Positions 34,679 to 42,579 of a DNA stretch of 64,000 nucleotides are shown piece after piece. The stretch lies in contig NZ_FMAC01000002.1 in NCBI RefSeq assembly GCF_900094555.1, forward strand, positions 62,001-126,000, given 5' to 3'. The notes under the pieces are model-generated. The model did not search any database. It had not been told where the DNA came from and was given only the letters and a program-made list of their open reading frames with translations. The stretch is from Martinezella hainanensis (lineage in GTDB: Bacteria; Pseudomonadota; Alphaproteobacteria; Rhizobiales; Rhizobiaceae). Positions within the stretch are counted from its first letter, which is position 1. The number at the start of each line of letters is the position of its first letter. The position numbers and the translations under genes were made by a program.

Positions 34679-35305
34679 GTGGACGCAAGGGTGACGCAAA
34701 AGGTTCCTTATTTCAGCCAGTGGGAAACGCCTGACATGACGCTGGCAGTCGTGGCAGAGGGTGCGCAGGCGGCTTTGCTCCGGGATCCCCTCTGGGCGTC
34801 CTCCGGTGCTGGCAGCGTCGAGGACTATGCGCGCTGGGCCGGCAATCTCTGCGGCATGGCCTGCCTGAAGATGGTGCTTGCCGCCCGTACCGGCAAAGCG
34901 GTGCCGATCATGGATCTTGCCATGGGGTGCCGGGATTATGGTGGCTACGTCGAGGAGGCGGATGGCCGGATCAAGGGCTTGATCTATGCGCCGTTCGTTC
35001 CCTTCGTTAAGGACCGCTTTGATCTGAATGCCCGGGTTGTCACCGGGATTTCCGTCGCCGATATCGCCGATATTCTCACGCAGTCGGAGTTTTTCATTGC
35101 GTCCGTCCATCACTCCATCCGTTGGCCCGAGACCGAGCCGCCGACCAAGGGCGGCCATCTCGTGCTGGTGACGGCCGTCGACGGAAAGAATATCCGCTTC
35201 CACAATCCCTCCGGTCACATCGATGCGACGCGCGAGAATGCGGAAATGCCGCTGGAGATGTTCGAGAGGTTCTTTGCAGGCCGCGGGATCGCCATCGATC
35301 GCTAA
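34679..35305 (+). CDS. C39-like cysteine peptidase family protein
   Basis: A 208-residue papain-fold protein of the peptidase C39-like group. The putative catalytic residues are Cys in NLCGMACLKM (~60), His in GGHLVLVT (~160), and the HNPSG motif that usually supplies Asn/Asp. There is no signal peptide or transporter domain, so it is not a bacteriocin exporter. The target is unknown. The GTG start follows GGGAGAGGG. Confidence 0.75.
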   Translation: MDARVTQKVPYFSQWETPDMTLAVVAEGAQAALLRDPLWASSGAGSVEDYARWAGNLCGMACLKMVLAARTGKAVPIMDLAMGCRDYGGYVEEADGRIKGLIYAPFVPFVKDRFDLNARVVTGISVADIADILTQSEFFIASVHHSIRWPETEPPTKGGHLVLVTAVDGKNIRFHNPSGHIDATRENAEMPLEMFERFFAGRGIAIDR

Positions 35306-35387
35306 GGCGCTTCAGGGCGCAAAAGCGGAAACGCGGAAACGCTCTAAAGATCAGAGCATTCAATGACGATCCTGTTAAAGGCCGGCA

Positions 35388-35876
35388 TCAGGCGAGAGCC
35401 TGCAGATAGCGCATGCCGGTGACCGGGCGCGGCTTGAAATCCATGTTTTCGTAGAAGCGATGGGCCTGGAAATTGCCCGTTGCGGCACCGACCGAAAGGT
35501 AGCTGCAGCCCGCCTTGCGGGCGATATCCCGGGCGCGGTCGACGAGATGCTGTCCGACGCCATGACCACGATGACCGTCGCGCACGAAGAGATGGTGCAG
35601 ATCCATGCCGCGCTGGCCTTCCTGCGCCTTGTAGAGCGGCACGAGGATGGCGTAGCCGAGCAGCCCATGTTCACCTTCGGCAACGAGCGCCGTGATCCAC
35701 GGCACCGGGCCGAAGAGATCGCGCTCGAGCTGCTCGGGCGTGGTGCCCGAGGGGTCGCCATGATGGGCAGCCAGCAGCCGGATCATGTCGTTAAGTTCGG
35801 GCAGGTCGCGCGGCTGTGCATTGCGGATGGTCAGCACTGGCGGGCGGAGAAGTGAGATGTCGCTGTCGTCTAGCAT
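35388..35876 (-). CDS. GNAT-family N-acetyltransferase
   Basis: A 162-residue GNAT protein. The acetyl-CoA loop is RDGHRGHGVGQHLV near residue 100, and the GAATGNFQAHRFYENMDF ending is the usual signature. The substrate is unknown. It converges with the C39-like gene. Confidence 0.85.
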   Translation of the reverse strand: MLDDSDISLLRPPVLTIRNAQPRDLPELNDMIRLLAAHHGDPSGTTPEQLERDLFGPVPWITALVAEGEHGLLGYAILVPLYKAQEGQRGMDLHHLFVRDGHRGHGVGQHLVDRARDIARKAGCSYLSVGAATGNFQAHRFYENMDFKPRPVTGMRYLQALA

Positions 35877-35924
35877 GGCAATCTGCGTCCTTGTTTTTTA
35901 TGAGCCGTCAGGACGCTGCCGATA

Positions 35925-35953
35925 CAACAAAGCCGCCTGACGGCGGCTTGTTG
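35925..35953 (-). terminator. Hairpin terminator downstream of the MerR gene
   Basis: On the minus strand GCCGCC-GTCA-GGCGGC is extended by CAACAA/TTGTTG with one bulge and followed by TTTGTTGT. It lies about 120 bases after the MerR stop and upstream of the GNAT gene. Confidence 0.65.
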
Positions 35954-36073
35954 ACAATATGATCTGTCTTGGCCGCCCGTTACAGGTACAGCCAAAAATA
36001 CGAGCAAATATGGAGCGCGTTCGTGATCATGGGCGCATCAATGATCCGGTTCAGTGCATTTGTCAATGGGGGC

Positions 36074-36487
36074 TCAGTGCTCGTGCTCGCATAGTCCGTG
36101 ATCGGAAAGTGCACGGATCACATAGCAGTCTTCGATGCTGTGGCCGTCGCAATGCGAGACGATACGCTCCAGCTCATGCTCCAGCCGCTTCAGCTGCGCG
36201 ATCTTGATGCGCACATCCTCCAGATGCTCCTTGGCGATGCGGTCTGCGCCGACACAGGGACGGTCCGGATGCTGGCTGAGGGAGATCAATTCCTTGATGG
36301 CATCGATGGTCAGGCCGAGGTCGCGGCCATGGCGGATGAAGGCAAGTCGCTCCAGATCCGTCTTGGAATAGCGCCGCTGGTTGCCTTCGCTGCGCTCTGG
36401 CTCCGAGATCAGCCCCATCTGCTCATAATAACGGATCGTCGGCACTTTCACGCCGGTCCGCTTGGATAGATCGCCGATCGTCAGCAT
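36074..36487 (-). CDS. MerR-family metal-responsive regulator
   Basis: A 137-residue activator with the MerR winged helix (residues 2-70, VPTIRYYEQMGLI), a long dimer helix (~80-112) and a metal-binding C-terminus. Cys 78, Cys 113, Cys 121 and Cys 133 are placed close to the ligands of ZntR/CadR-type sensors, and the tail ends CEHEH. This suggests a divalent heavy-metal signal. No target gene lies directly beside it; DmeR and DmeF are on the other side of the shared promoter region. Confidence 0.85.
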   Translation of the reverse strand: MLTIGDLSKRTGVKVPTIRYYEQMGLISEPERSEGNQRRYSKTDLERLAFIRHGRDLGLTIDAIKELISLSQHPDRPCVGADRIAKEHLEDVRIKIAQLKRLEHELERIVSHCDGHSIEDCYVIRALSDHGLCEHEH

Positions 36488-36503
36488 ACATGACCTCCAA
36501 TAC

Positions 36504-36518
36504 CTCTAGTCTCTAGAG
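36504..36518. promoter_or_regulatory. Palindrome CTCTAG-TCT-CTAGAG, probable MerR site
   Basis: Perfect 6-3-6 inverted repeat 17 bases upstream of the MerR start. Its length and CTC/GAG ends resemble MerR-family operators. A -35/-10 pair with the long MerR-type spacer could not be placed with confidence. Confidence 0.55.
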
Positions 36519-36647
36519 CAATATATGAGGCCATTCGTGGAAATTGCAAGGCCGAGTAGCCGTGGCAATCGGCTGGAATATTCCGCTGGCTGGACCATCG
36601 TCCGGTCGTCGCCACAAAAAAGTGGCTTCCAATTCATCGTCACAAAT

Positions 36648-36669
36648 AGTATACTCCCCTATATTATAA
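36648..36669 (+). promoter_or_regulatory. Candidate DmeR operator/promoter
   Basis: AGTATACTCCCC followed by TATATTATAA just before dmeR. RcnR/CsoR-type regulators bind AT-flanked runs of G or C, and the CCCC tract with flanking ATAC/TATA fits that pattern. This is inferred from the family. Confidence 0.5.
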
Positions 36670-36681
36670 ATCGAGGCCACG

Positions 36682-36954
36682 ATGTCCCATACCGTTCGTC
36701 AGCAAGCCAAGCTTCTCTCCCGCGTCCGCCGTCTCAAGGGGCAGATGGAAGCGGTGGAGCGCGCGCTCGAGGGAGAACGTCCCTGTGGAGAAATCCTGCA
36801 GCTGCTTGCCTCCATTCGCGGCGCCCTCACAGGGCTGACCGGGGAGGTTTTGGAAGACCATTTGCATGAGCATGTGCTGCATGCCGAAAGCGAAGAGGCT
36901 CGCCGGCAGGCGGTCGATGAGATAGCCGACGTGCTAAAGACCTATCTGCGGTGA
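36682..36954 (+). CDS. dmeR: Cobalt/nickel-responsive repressor of the RcnR/CsoR family (DmeR)
   Basis: A 90-residue all-helical DUF156 protein. The residues that bind Ni/Co in RcnR are all present at the same numbers: His 3, Cys 35, His 60 and His 64. The gene is followed by the CDF exporter dmeF, the arrangement of the dmeRF operon described in Rhizobium leguminosarum, where DmeR represses until Co or Ni is bound. The gap to dmeF is 139 bases and contains a repeat element. Confidence 0.9.
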   Translation: MSHTVRQQAKLLSRVRRLKGQMEAVERALEGERPCGEILQLLASIRGALTGLTGEVLEDHLHEHVLHAESEEARRQAVDEIADVLKTYLR

Positions 36955-37063
36955 CCAAAGCATGTCGCGCAAAAGTGTGCGGCGGTTTTGCGATAACGAC
37001 ATGCGAAAAATCGAAGACATAAAACGCCAGGAGTGCATCTGAAAGATCGCGACGCGTTTTATG
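36955..37063. repeat. Dispersed palindromic repeat, family A, copy 5, with second palindrome
   Basis: The first half is AAGCATGTCGCG...CAAAAGTGTGCGGCGGTTTTG...ACGACATGC. The second half is a palindrome with arms CATAAAACGC (37018) and GCGTTTTATG (37054). Together they fill the dmeR-dmeF gap almost to the dmeF ribosome binding site. Confidence 0.8.
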
Positions 37064-37093
37064 GTTTCAGGCGTTCAAAGAGAGAGTAATGTC

Positions 37094-38092
37094 ATGAGTA
37101 TTTCCTCCGAAATGGGCCATAGCCACGTCTTCCTGGGCTCCGATCATCAGCGCAACGAACGCCGCATCTGGCTCGTCATCGCGCTGACTGCCGTCATGAT
37201 GGTGATCGAGATCGGTGCGGGCACGATTTATGGTTCGATGGCGCTGCTCGCGGATGGCTGGCATATGTCGACCCATGTCAGCGCAATGCTGATCTCGGCG
37301 CTTGCCTATCTCTATGCCCGCCGGCATGCGCACAATGCGCGCTTCACCTTCGGCACCGGCAAATTCGGCGATCTCGCAGGCTTTGCCAGCGCCATAGTGC
37401 TTGCCTTGATCGCGCTGATCATGGGCTGGGAGAGCATTTTGAGATTGCTCGATCCGGTGGCGATCAATTTCCGCGAGGCCATCGCAATTGCCGTTGTCGG
37501 CCTCGTCGTCAATCTCGTCAGCGCCTGGTTGCTGCGCGACGATCACAGCCATCATCACCACGGCCATGCCGGCCACGGGCACAGCCATGGCCACACTCAT
37601 GATCATAACCATCACCACGATCACGACGACGGTCATCATCACGACCATGGCGAAAAAGGTGGCAGGGATAACAATCTGCGCTCCGTCTATGTCCATGTCA
37701 TCGCCGATGCGATGACCTCGGTTCTTGCCATTGTCGCCCTGCTGCTCGGCAGCCGCTTCGGCTGGACCTTCCTCGATCCGATCATGGGCATCGTCGGCGG
37801 TCTGGTGATCCTGCAATGGGCGTGGAGCCTGCTGCGTGCCTCGGGCGCCGTTCTCCTCGATTTCATTCCGCACGGTGAAGATCTGCCCGAGGAGATTCGC
37901 GAGGCGATCGAGACGGATGAGGACCGTATCACCGATCTGCATGTGTGGCAGGTCGGCCCGGGGCATCATGCCGCGATCGTCGCGGTCGCAACGCCTGTCT
38001 CGCGTGATCCGTCCTTCTACAAGGCGCGGCTTGCCGAGATCCACGAGCTCTCCCACGTCACGATCGAAGTTACCGTCGACAAGGCGGCATAG
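37094..38092 (+). CDS. dmeF: Cobalt/nickel cation diffusion facilitator (DmeF)
   Basis: A 332-residue inner-membrane CDF exporter with six helices. Metal-site motifs are LLADGWHMSTH in helix 2 and HVIADAMTS in helix 5. A very His-rich cytoplasmic loop, residues ~149-186, lies between helices 4 and 5. The C-terminal domain ends near VTIEVTVD. The start at 37094 (MSISSEMGHSH) follows AGAGAG; an in-frame ATG at 37061 lies inside the repeat and is rejected. With dmeR upstream it should give Co/Ni tolerance. Confidence 0.92.
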   Translation: MSISSEMGHSHVFLGSDHQRNERRIWLVIALTAVMMVIEIGAGTIYGSMALLADGWHMSTHVSAMLISALAYLYARRHAHNARFTFGTGKFGDLAGFASAIVLALIALIMGWESILRLLDPVAINFREAIAIAVVGLVVNLVSAWLLRDDHSHHHHGHAGHGHSHGHTHDHNHHHDHDDGHHHDHGEKGGRDNNLRSVYVHVIADAMTSVLAIVALLLGSRFGWTFLDPIMGIVGGLVILQWAWSLLRASGAVLLDFIPHGEDLPEEIREAIETDEDRITDLHVWQVGPGHHAAIVAVATPVSRDPSFYKARLAEIHELSHVTIEVTVDKAA

Positions 38093-38177
38093 AATCCGCT
38101 AGCAATCGGTAAGGTCAGAGGCTCGCCATATTCCTCGCATAGCCCAAGACCTGCCGATTCTGCTGGAGGCCCTCAAT

Positions 38178-39176
38178 ATGCCCACATTGCTCACCCGCCG
38201 CCGCCTCATGGCAGGTTCGGCGCTGCTTCTTCCCGCCCTGACGCTCGGCCCCGCCACGCTCTTTGCACAAGATAGTGCGGCGCCCCAGACGCCTCCTGCG
38301 ACGGACAATTCGGCAATGCCCGGTGCCAGCGGTCAGAGCCCGCAGGGCGACAGCGGGACGCAGGACAATTCGCAGCTGTCGGATGATGTCGACAAGCAGC
38401 TTGCCGATCTGGAAAAGAGGACCGGCGGGCGCCTCGGCGTCTCTGTGCTCGACACCGAAACCAACATTTCCCTCGGCCATCGCGAAGAGGAGCGTTTTCC
38501 CCTGTGCAGCACCTACAAGGCGCTCGCTGCCGGCTTCGTCTTGGCGCGTGTCGATCAGGGTACGGAAAAGCTCGACCGTCGTGTCACCTATGGCAAGGAC
38601 AAGGTCGTCACCTATTCGCCGGAAACAGAAAAGCACGCCGACGGCGATGGCATGACCATTGCCGAACTTTGCAATGCTGCGGTTACGCTCAGCGACAATA
38701 CCGCAGGCAATCTGTTGCTCGAAAGCTTCGGTGGCCCGGCGGCGCTGACCTCTTGGCTGCGCACAACAGGCGACACCGAAACCCGCCTCGACCGCAACGA
38801 GCCCGATGTCAATCAGGCCGTCAAGGATGACCCGCGCGACACCACAACGCCGGATGCCATGCTCGATAGCATCGGTCTCCTGACGCTTGGCAACACGCTC
38901 TCGGAGACGTCAAGGGATCAGCTGGTCAACTGGCTGGTCGCCAACACCACCGGCAACAACCGCCTGCGCGCGGGCCTGCCGAAGGAGTGGAAGGTCGGCG
39001 ACAAGACCGGCACGGGCAATAATGGTTCCTATGCCGATATCGCTGTGATCTGGCCACCGGATCGGGGGGCAATCCTGGTCACGACCTTTGTTGCCGAGGC
39101 GACAGCACCTGCAAAGGACGTCGAGGCAGTTTTTGCCGAGGTCGGCAACATCGTCGTCGGCATGGTCGGGCAATAG
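38178..39176 (+). CDS. Class A beta-lactamase, Tat-exported
   Basis: A 332-residue serine beta-lactamase, longer than the usual ~290. A twin-arginine signal (TRRRLMAGSALLLP) is followed by a Ser/Gln/Pro-rich linker (~30-67). All class A motifs are visible: STYK with the nucleophile at about residue 111, SDN, the RNEPDVN glutamate (omega loop) and KTGTG. Cys precedes the nucleophile and recurs before SDN, a TEM-like disulfide pair; the Cys at position 238 typical of carbapenemases is absent. It is probably a chromosomal enzyme. No AmpR-type regulator is adjacent. Confidence 0.93.
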   Translation: MPTLLTRRRLMAGSALLLPALTLGPATLFAQDSAAPQTPPATDNSAMPGASGQSPQGDSGTQDNSQLSDDVDKQLADLEKRTGGRLGVSVLDTETNISLGHREEERFPLCSTYKALAAGFVLARVDQGTEKLDRRVTYGKDKVVTYSPETEKHADGDGMTIAELCNAAVTLSDNTAGNLLLESFGGPAALTSWLRTTGDTETRLDRNEPDVNQAVKDDPRDTTTPDAMLDSIGLLTLGNTLSETSRDQLVNWLVANTTGNNRLRAGLPKEWKVGDKTGTGNNGSYADIAVIWPPDRGAILVTTFVAEATAPAKDVEAVFAEVGNIVVGMVGQ

Positions 39177-39259
39177 AGAAATATTGATAATAAAAACAAG
39201 ATGATATGAGCGAGATGTGAATCAGGTTCGTATCGTCTTCATGTAACCTGGCAGTTTAC

Positions 39260-39808
39260 TCAGACGAGCGCCAATGCCGACGCCGCGCTGTCCGTCTCCT
39301 GGTCGCTGTCACTATCGCGATTGCCGGCGCCGAGCTTCTGCTTGATCTCATCCGCGATCTGGTCGTTGATCGCCTTCTGCTGGTCGGCTGGTAGGGACTT
39401 GAAGGAATCTTCCGTCAGGCCATGCGCCTCCAGATATTGCGCCCGGATCTTCTGGGCAGGCGTCATATTCGCCCATTTGGCAAACTCGTCGAGAATATCC
39501 TGATCGGACTGCTCGCTTGACGATGCCGAGCTGCTTCCGCTCGACGCCGTCGCGCTGTTCTGATCGCTGCCACCGTCCGATGTCGACGACGACGCGCTGC
39601 CGTACTGGCTGAGCCACAGGCCGGATGAAATGGAGGAGGGGACGCCGCTGGACGAGATGGAAGGCCCTTGCGAATCGTCCTGCTGGCCGTCGCTATCGCC
39701 AGGCAGCGAGAACGGCGTGCTGTCGTCGCTGTCGCTGTCGCTGCTCTGCGAGCTGCGGATTGGCGCACTGAAGTAGTTCTGGGTGCTGCTGTGCACTTTC
39801 ATCGTCAT
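39260..39808 (-). CDS. Ser/Asp-rich protein of unknown function
   Basis: A 182-residue protein not recognised. Residues ~15-100 are low complexity, over half Ser and Asp with short SDSDSDD-like runs. Residues ~102-160 form a compact helical segment (LDEFAKWANMTPAQKIRAQY, then LTEDSFKSLPADQQKAINDQ). The last ~20 residues return to Asp/Ser/Gln and end hydrophobic (ALALV). There is no signal peptide or membrane segment. GGGGAGAT precedes ATG 39808; ATG 39802 is an alternative. The acidic repeats could bind calcium or be exported by an unconventional route, but this is speculation. Codon use is like the neighbours. Confidence 0.65.
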   Translation of the reverse strand: MTMKVHSSTQNYFSAPIRSSQSSDSDSDDSTPFSLPGDSDGQQDDSQGPSISSSGVPSSISSGLWLSQYGSASSSTSDGGSDQNSATASSGSSSASSSEQSDQDILDEFAKWANMTPAQKIRAQYLEAHGLTEDSFKSLPADQQKAINDQIADEIKQKLGAGNRDSDSDQETDSAASALALV

Positions 39809-39874
39809 ATCTCCCCAAGGATTGGCGGACCATGACTCCGCAAGCCTGTCCGGGGCTTATGCGCTCAAGCTTCC

Positions 39875-41380
39875 TCAGGTGCCGCAGAAGGTCTGTAGCA
39901 CCCGTTCCGCCGGCAATGGCGGCTCGGCATAGGGCGCAAAGGCTGGCTGATCCTCGTAAGGTGCCGCGAGTACCTTCAGCAGAGCCTCGAACAACGAGAA
40001 ATCACCATCCTCGACAGCAGTTTCGATGGCCTGTTCGATTCGGTGATTGCGGGGAATGAAGGCCGGATTGACCTTGCGCATCGCCGCCGCCCGCGCTGCC
40101 GGCGTCCGCGGATCGCGAGCAAGCCGCTCGCGCCAGCGTTCCAGCCAAGGTGCCGCTGCTTGCGGGTCGTTGAACGCGGCGGCGAAATCGGTCACCTCCT
40201 TGCCCGCGGCGAGAGCCGCAAGTCGGCGGAAGGTGAGGGTAAAATCAGCGCCCTGCTGCTGCATCGCCGCCAGCAACGACTGGATCAGCTCGAGATCGCC
40301 CTCTTCCTCGTTTAGGAGGCCGATCTTGGCGCGCATGCCGGCAAGCCAATAGGTCTGAAAGCGCTCGCCATAGGCCTTGATGACGACATTTGCCAGCTCG
40401 ATCGCCGTATCGACGGAGGGGTCGATCAGCGGAATCAGCGTCTCGCCTAGGCGCGCCAGATTCCATTGGCCGATGGCCGGCTGGTTGGCATAGGCATAGC
40501 GCCCGTTGCGGTCGATGGACGAGAAGACGGTCGCCGGATCATAGGCATCCATGAAGGCACAGGGACCGAAATCGATCGTCTCGCCCGATACGGTCATATT
40601 GTCGGTGTTCATCACGCCGTGGATGAAGCCGACATGCAGCCAGCGCGCGATCAGCGCCGCCTGCCGGTCGGCCACGGCTTCCAGCAGTGCAAGGTATGGA
40701 TTTGCACGGTCGCCGATGTCCGGATAGTGCCGACCGATGACATAGTCCGCCATGATCTTCAGGCTATCCGTATCGCCGCGCGCCGCAAAGAACTGAAAAG
40801 TGCCAACGCGGATATGGCTTGCCGCCACACGCGTGAAAATGGCACCCGGCAGCACCTCCTCGCGATAGACCGGCTCTCCGGTCGTCACGGCCGCAAGCGC
40901 CCGCGTCGTCGGAATGCCGAGCGCGTGCATCGCTTCGCTGACGATGTACTCGCGCAAAACCGGGCCGAGTGCCGCGCGTCCGTCACCCCGGCGGGAGAAG
41001 GGCGTCGGTCCTGGACCCTTGAGTTGGATATCACGGCGTCTGCCGTGGCAATCCTTGACTTCACCGAGGAGGATCGCCCTGCCATCGCCGAGCTGCGGCA
41101 CGAAATTGCCGAACTGGTGGCCGGCATAGGCCATGGCGATCGGCTGCGATCCCGGCAGCAGCTCGTTGCCGGAAAAGATTGCCGCAGCATTTTGCTTCAG
41201 CGCCTCCACATCCAGTCCGAGTTCCCGTGCCAGCACCTCGTTGAACTTGATCAGCTGCGGCGCGGCAACCGGCGTCGGCACCTGGTCTGCGAAAAACTGC
41301 GGCGGCAGGCGCGCGTAGCTGTTGTCGAAGGCGACCGTCGGCGCCCGAAGCGCGGTATCATCGTGAAGAGGAGAGCTCAT
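39875..41380 (-). CDS. selO: SelO/YdiU family protein adenylyltransferase (pseudokinase)
   Basis: A 501-residue member of the SelO family, which transfers AMP from ATP to protein hydroxyl groups, tied to redox homeostasis. The N-terminal FDNSYARLPPQFF, the GHQFGNFVPQLGDGRA block (~90-105) and MNTDNMTVSGETIDFGPC (the DFG-like metal site) are clear. The family's usual C-terminal Cys/Sec region is represented by the last residues LQTFCGT. Single gene, no operon. Confidence 0.93.
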   Translation of the reverse strand: MSSPLHDDTALRAPTVAFDNSYARLPPQFFADQVPTPVAAPQLIKFNEVLARELGLDVEALKQNAAAIFSGNELLPGSQPIAMAYAGHQFGNFVPQLGDGRAILLGEVKDCHGRRRDIQLKGPGPTPFSRRGDGRAALGPVLREYIVSEAMHALGIPTTRALAAVTTGEPVYREEVLPGAIFTRVAASHIRVGTFQFFAARGDTDSLKIMADYVIGRHYPDIGDRANPYLALLEAVADRQAALIARWLHVGFIHGVMNTDNMTVSGETIDFGPCAFMDAYDPATVFSSIDRNGRYAYANQPAIGQWNLARLGETLIPLIDPSVDTAIELANVVIKAYGERFQTYWLAGMRAKIGLLNEEEGDLELIQSLLAAMQQQGADFTLTFRRLAALAAGKEVTDFAAAFNDPQAAAPWLERWRERLARDPRTPAARAAAMRKVNPAFIPRNHRIEQAIETAVEDGDFSLFEALLKVLAAPYEDQPAFAPYAEPPLPAERVLQTFCGT

Positions 41381-41475
41381 CCTCCTAAGGTAGGGCCGAC
41401 AGGGAGGCGGCGCAAGGCGCTTGCTCCGAGTAGGAAATCATCCTACTTTCTCCCACCAGGCGTGAGGACTTTGCG

Positions 41476-41736
41476 ATGAACGAGAAACTGAGCATTTCGC
41501 TCCCCAGTGAAATGGTTGCTGCCATCAAGGCGCGCGTCGATGCGGGCAGTTATGCTTCCACGAGCGAGGTGCTGCGCGCCGCCGTGAGGGTTTGGCTGCG
41601 GGAAGAGGAGGAATATCAGCAACGGATCGCAGCGATCAGACAGAGAGTGAAAACATCGCTCGATGATCCCAGACCAGATCTGAGCATGCAGGATATCGAC
41701 AACTGGATCGAGACGCTGGCTGCGGAAAAACAGTAA
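41476..41736 (+). CDS. ParD-like ribbon-helix-helix antitoxin
   Basis: An 86-residue protein. The first ~45 residues are a ribbon-helix-helix DNA-binding fold (KLSISLPSEMVAAIKARVDA) and the acidic tail would wrap a ParE toxin. GAGGA precedes the ATG. The toxin gene directly downstream is frame-broken, so this may be an orphan antitoxin that still represses its promoter or protects against related toxins. Confidence 0.85.
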   Translation: MNEKLSISLPSEMVAAIKARVDAGSYASTSEVLRAAVRVWLREEEEYQQRIAAIRQRVKTSLDDPRPDLSMQDIDNWIETLAAEKQ

Positions 41737-41740
41737 CCGC

Positions 41741-42041
41741 ATGAAGCGATACTCCGTCGTATTTCGCGAAACGGCCAAAGCCGATCTTCAGCTACGTGCT
41801 GGACCAAAGCAAAAGCAGAGATACAGCGCTCGCCTATATCAAGCGTATCCGGGGCAGATGTGCAAAAATCGGCGATGCGTCTTTCGGTGGCGTTGCGTGC
41901 CCCGATCTCGGTGCTGGAATAAGGATGGCCGTCTTCGAGCGCAGCGTCGTCATTCTCTATATTGTCGAAGAGGAACGCGTGCGCGTCACCAACATCTTCT
42001 TCGGAAGCAGAGATTATGCAACTCTCGTGACGCGTCCTTAG
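41741..42041 (+). pseudogene. parE-like toxin gene, frame-broken
   Basis: The ParE reading starts at ATG 41741 (MKRYSVVFRETAKADLQ) and then goes out of register. The rest of ParE continues in another frame from about 41793 (YVLDQSKSRDTALAYIKRI ... VVILYIVEEERVRVTNIFFG) to the stop at 42041. Compared with ordinary ParE proteins a few residues are missing at the joint, so a deletion of 8 or 11 bases around 41786-41795 would explain it. The downstream frame has no ATG of its own. The gene is four bases after the parD-like antitoxin. Confidence 0.8.
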
Positions 42042-42559
42042 CCGCTTTCCAGCTCCCGCGCCATCTCCGCAAGCTTGCGCACCGTATTGAGATTTCTCGA
42101 CGTTCCCGCCTTCAGCGCCGGCAGCTTCAGTTTCGAGCGGCCCGAGCCATCGGGGTAGTGCACGTAGATTTCGCGGCCGGCGATATGCACTTCCTCGCCG
42201 CCGGGTGCGACGAGCTTGGTGAGTGCATCCTCCGGAGCCGGATCCTGCAGGAAGGTCACCAGCAGGTAGTTCGGCTTGGCGTGAGGGAAAGGTGAATGTT
42301 CCGCCACCCTTTCCAAAACTTCTCGGCTGCGCAGGATCACGCCCGGAGACTTGCCCATCTTGTCCGCCAGCGCCTGTTCCATTCGAGCCCGCACCGTCGC
42401 CTCATCTTCGCCGGCACGGAAGACCACATTGCCGCTCTGGATATAGGTGCGCACATCCTGAAAGCCGATCTCCTCACAGAGCGCCTTGAGATCGGCCATG
42501 GACAGCATTCCCGTGCCGCCAACATTGACGGCACGCAGCAGGGCGATGAAGACAGTCAT
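42038..42559 (-). CDS. DUF1697 domain protein
   Basis: A 173-residue cytoplasmic protein of the DUF1697 family (MTVFIALLRAVNVGGTGMLSMADLKALCEEIGFQDV start; VRTYIQSGNVVF is the recognisable block). The function of the family is not known. Its stop overlaps the end of the broken parE by four bases, convergently. It starts 20 bases after the oligopeptidase stop on the same strand and may be co-transcribed with it. Confidence 0.85.
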   Translation of the reverse strand: MTVFIALLRAVNVGGTGMLSMADLKALCEEIGFQDVRTYIQSGNVVFRAGEDEATVRARMEQALADKMGKSPGVILRSREVLERVAEHSPFPHAKPNYLLVTFLQDPAPEDALTKLVAPGGEEVHIAGREIYVHYPDGSGRSKLKLPALKAGTSRNLNTVRKLAEMARELESG

Positions 42560-42579
42560 GGCTTCCTCCGTTGTTCCGC

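Noticed and set aside
37061-37093. Earlier in-frame start of dmeF
   Set aside because: The extra 11 codons are part of a dispersed repeat; the AGAGAG before ATG 37094 is the better ribosome binding site.
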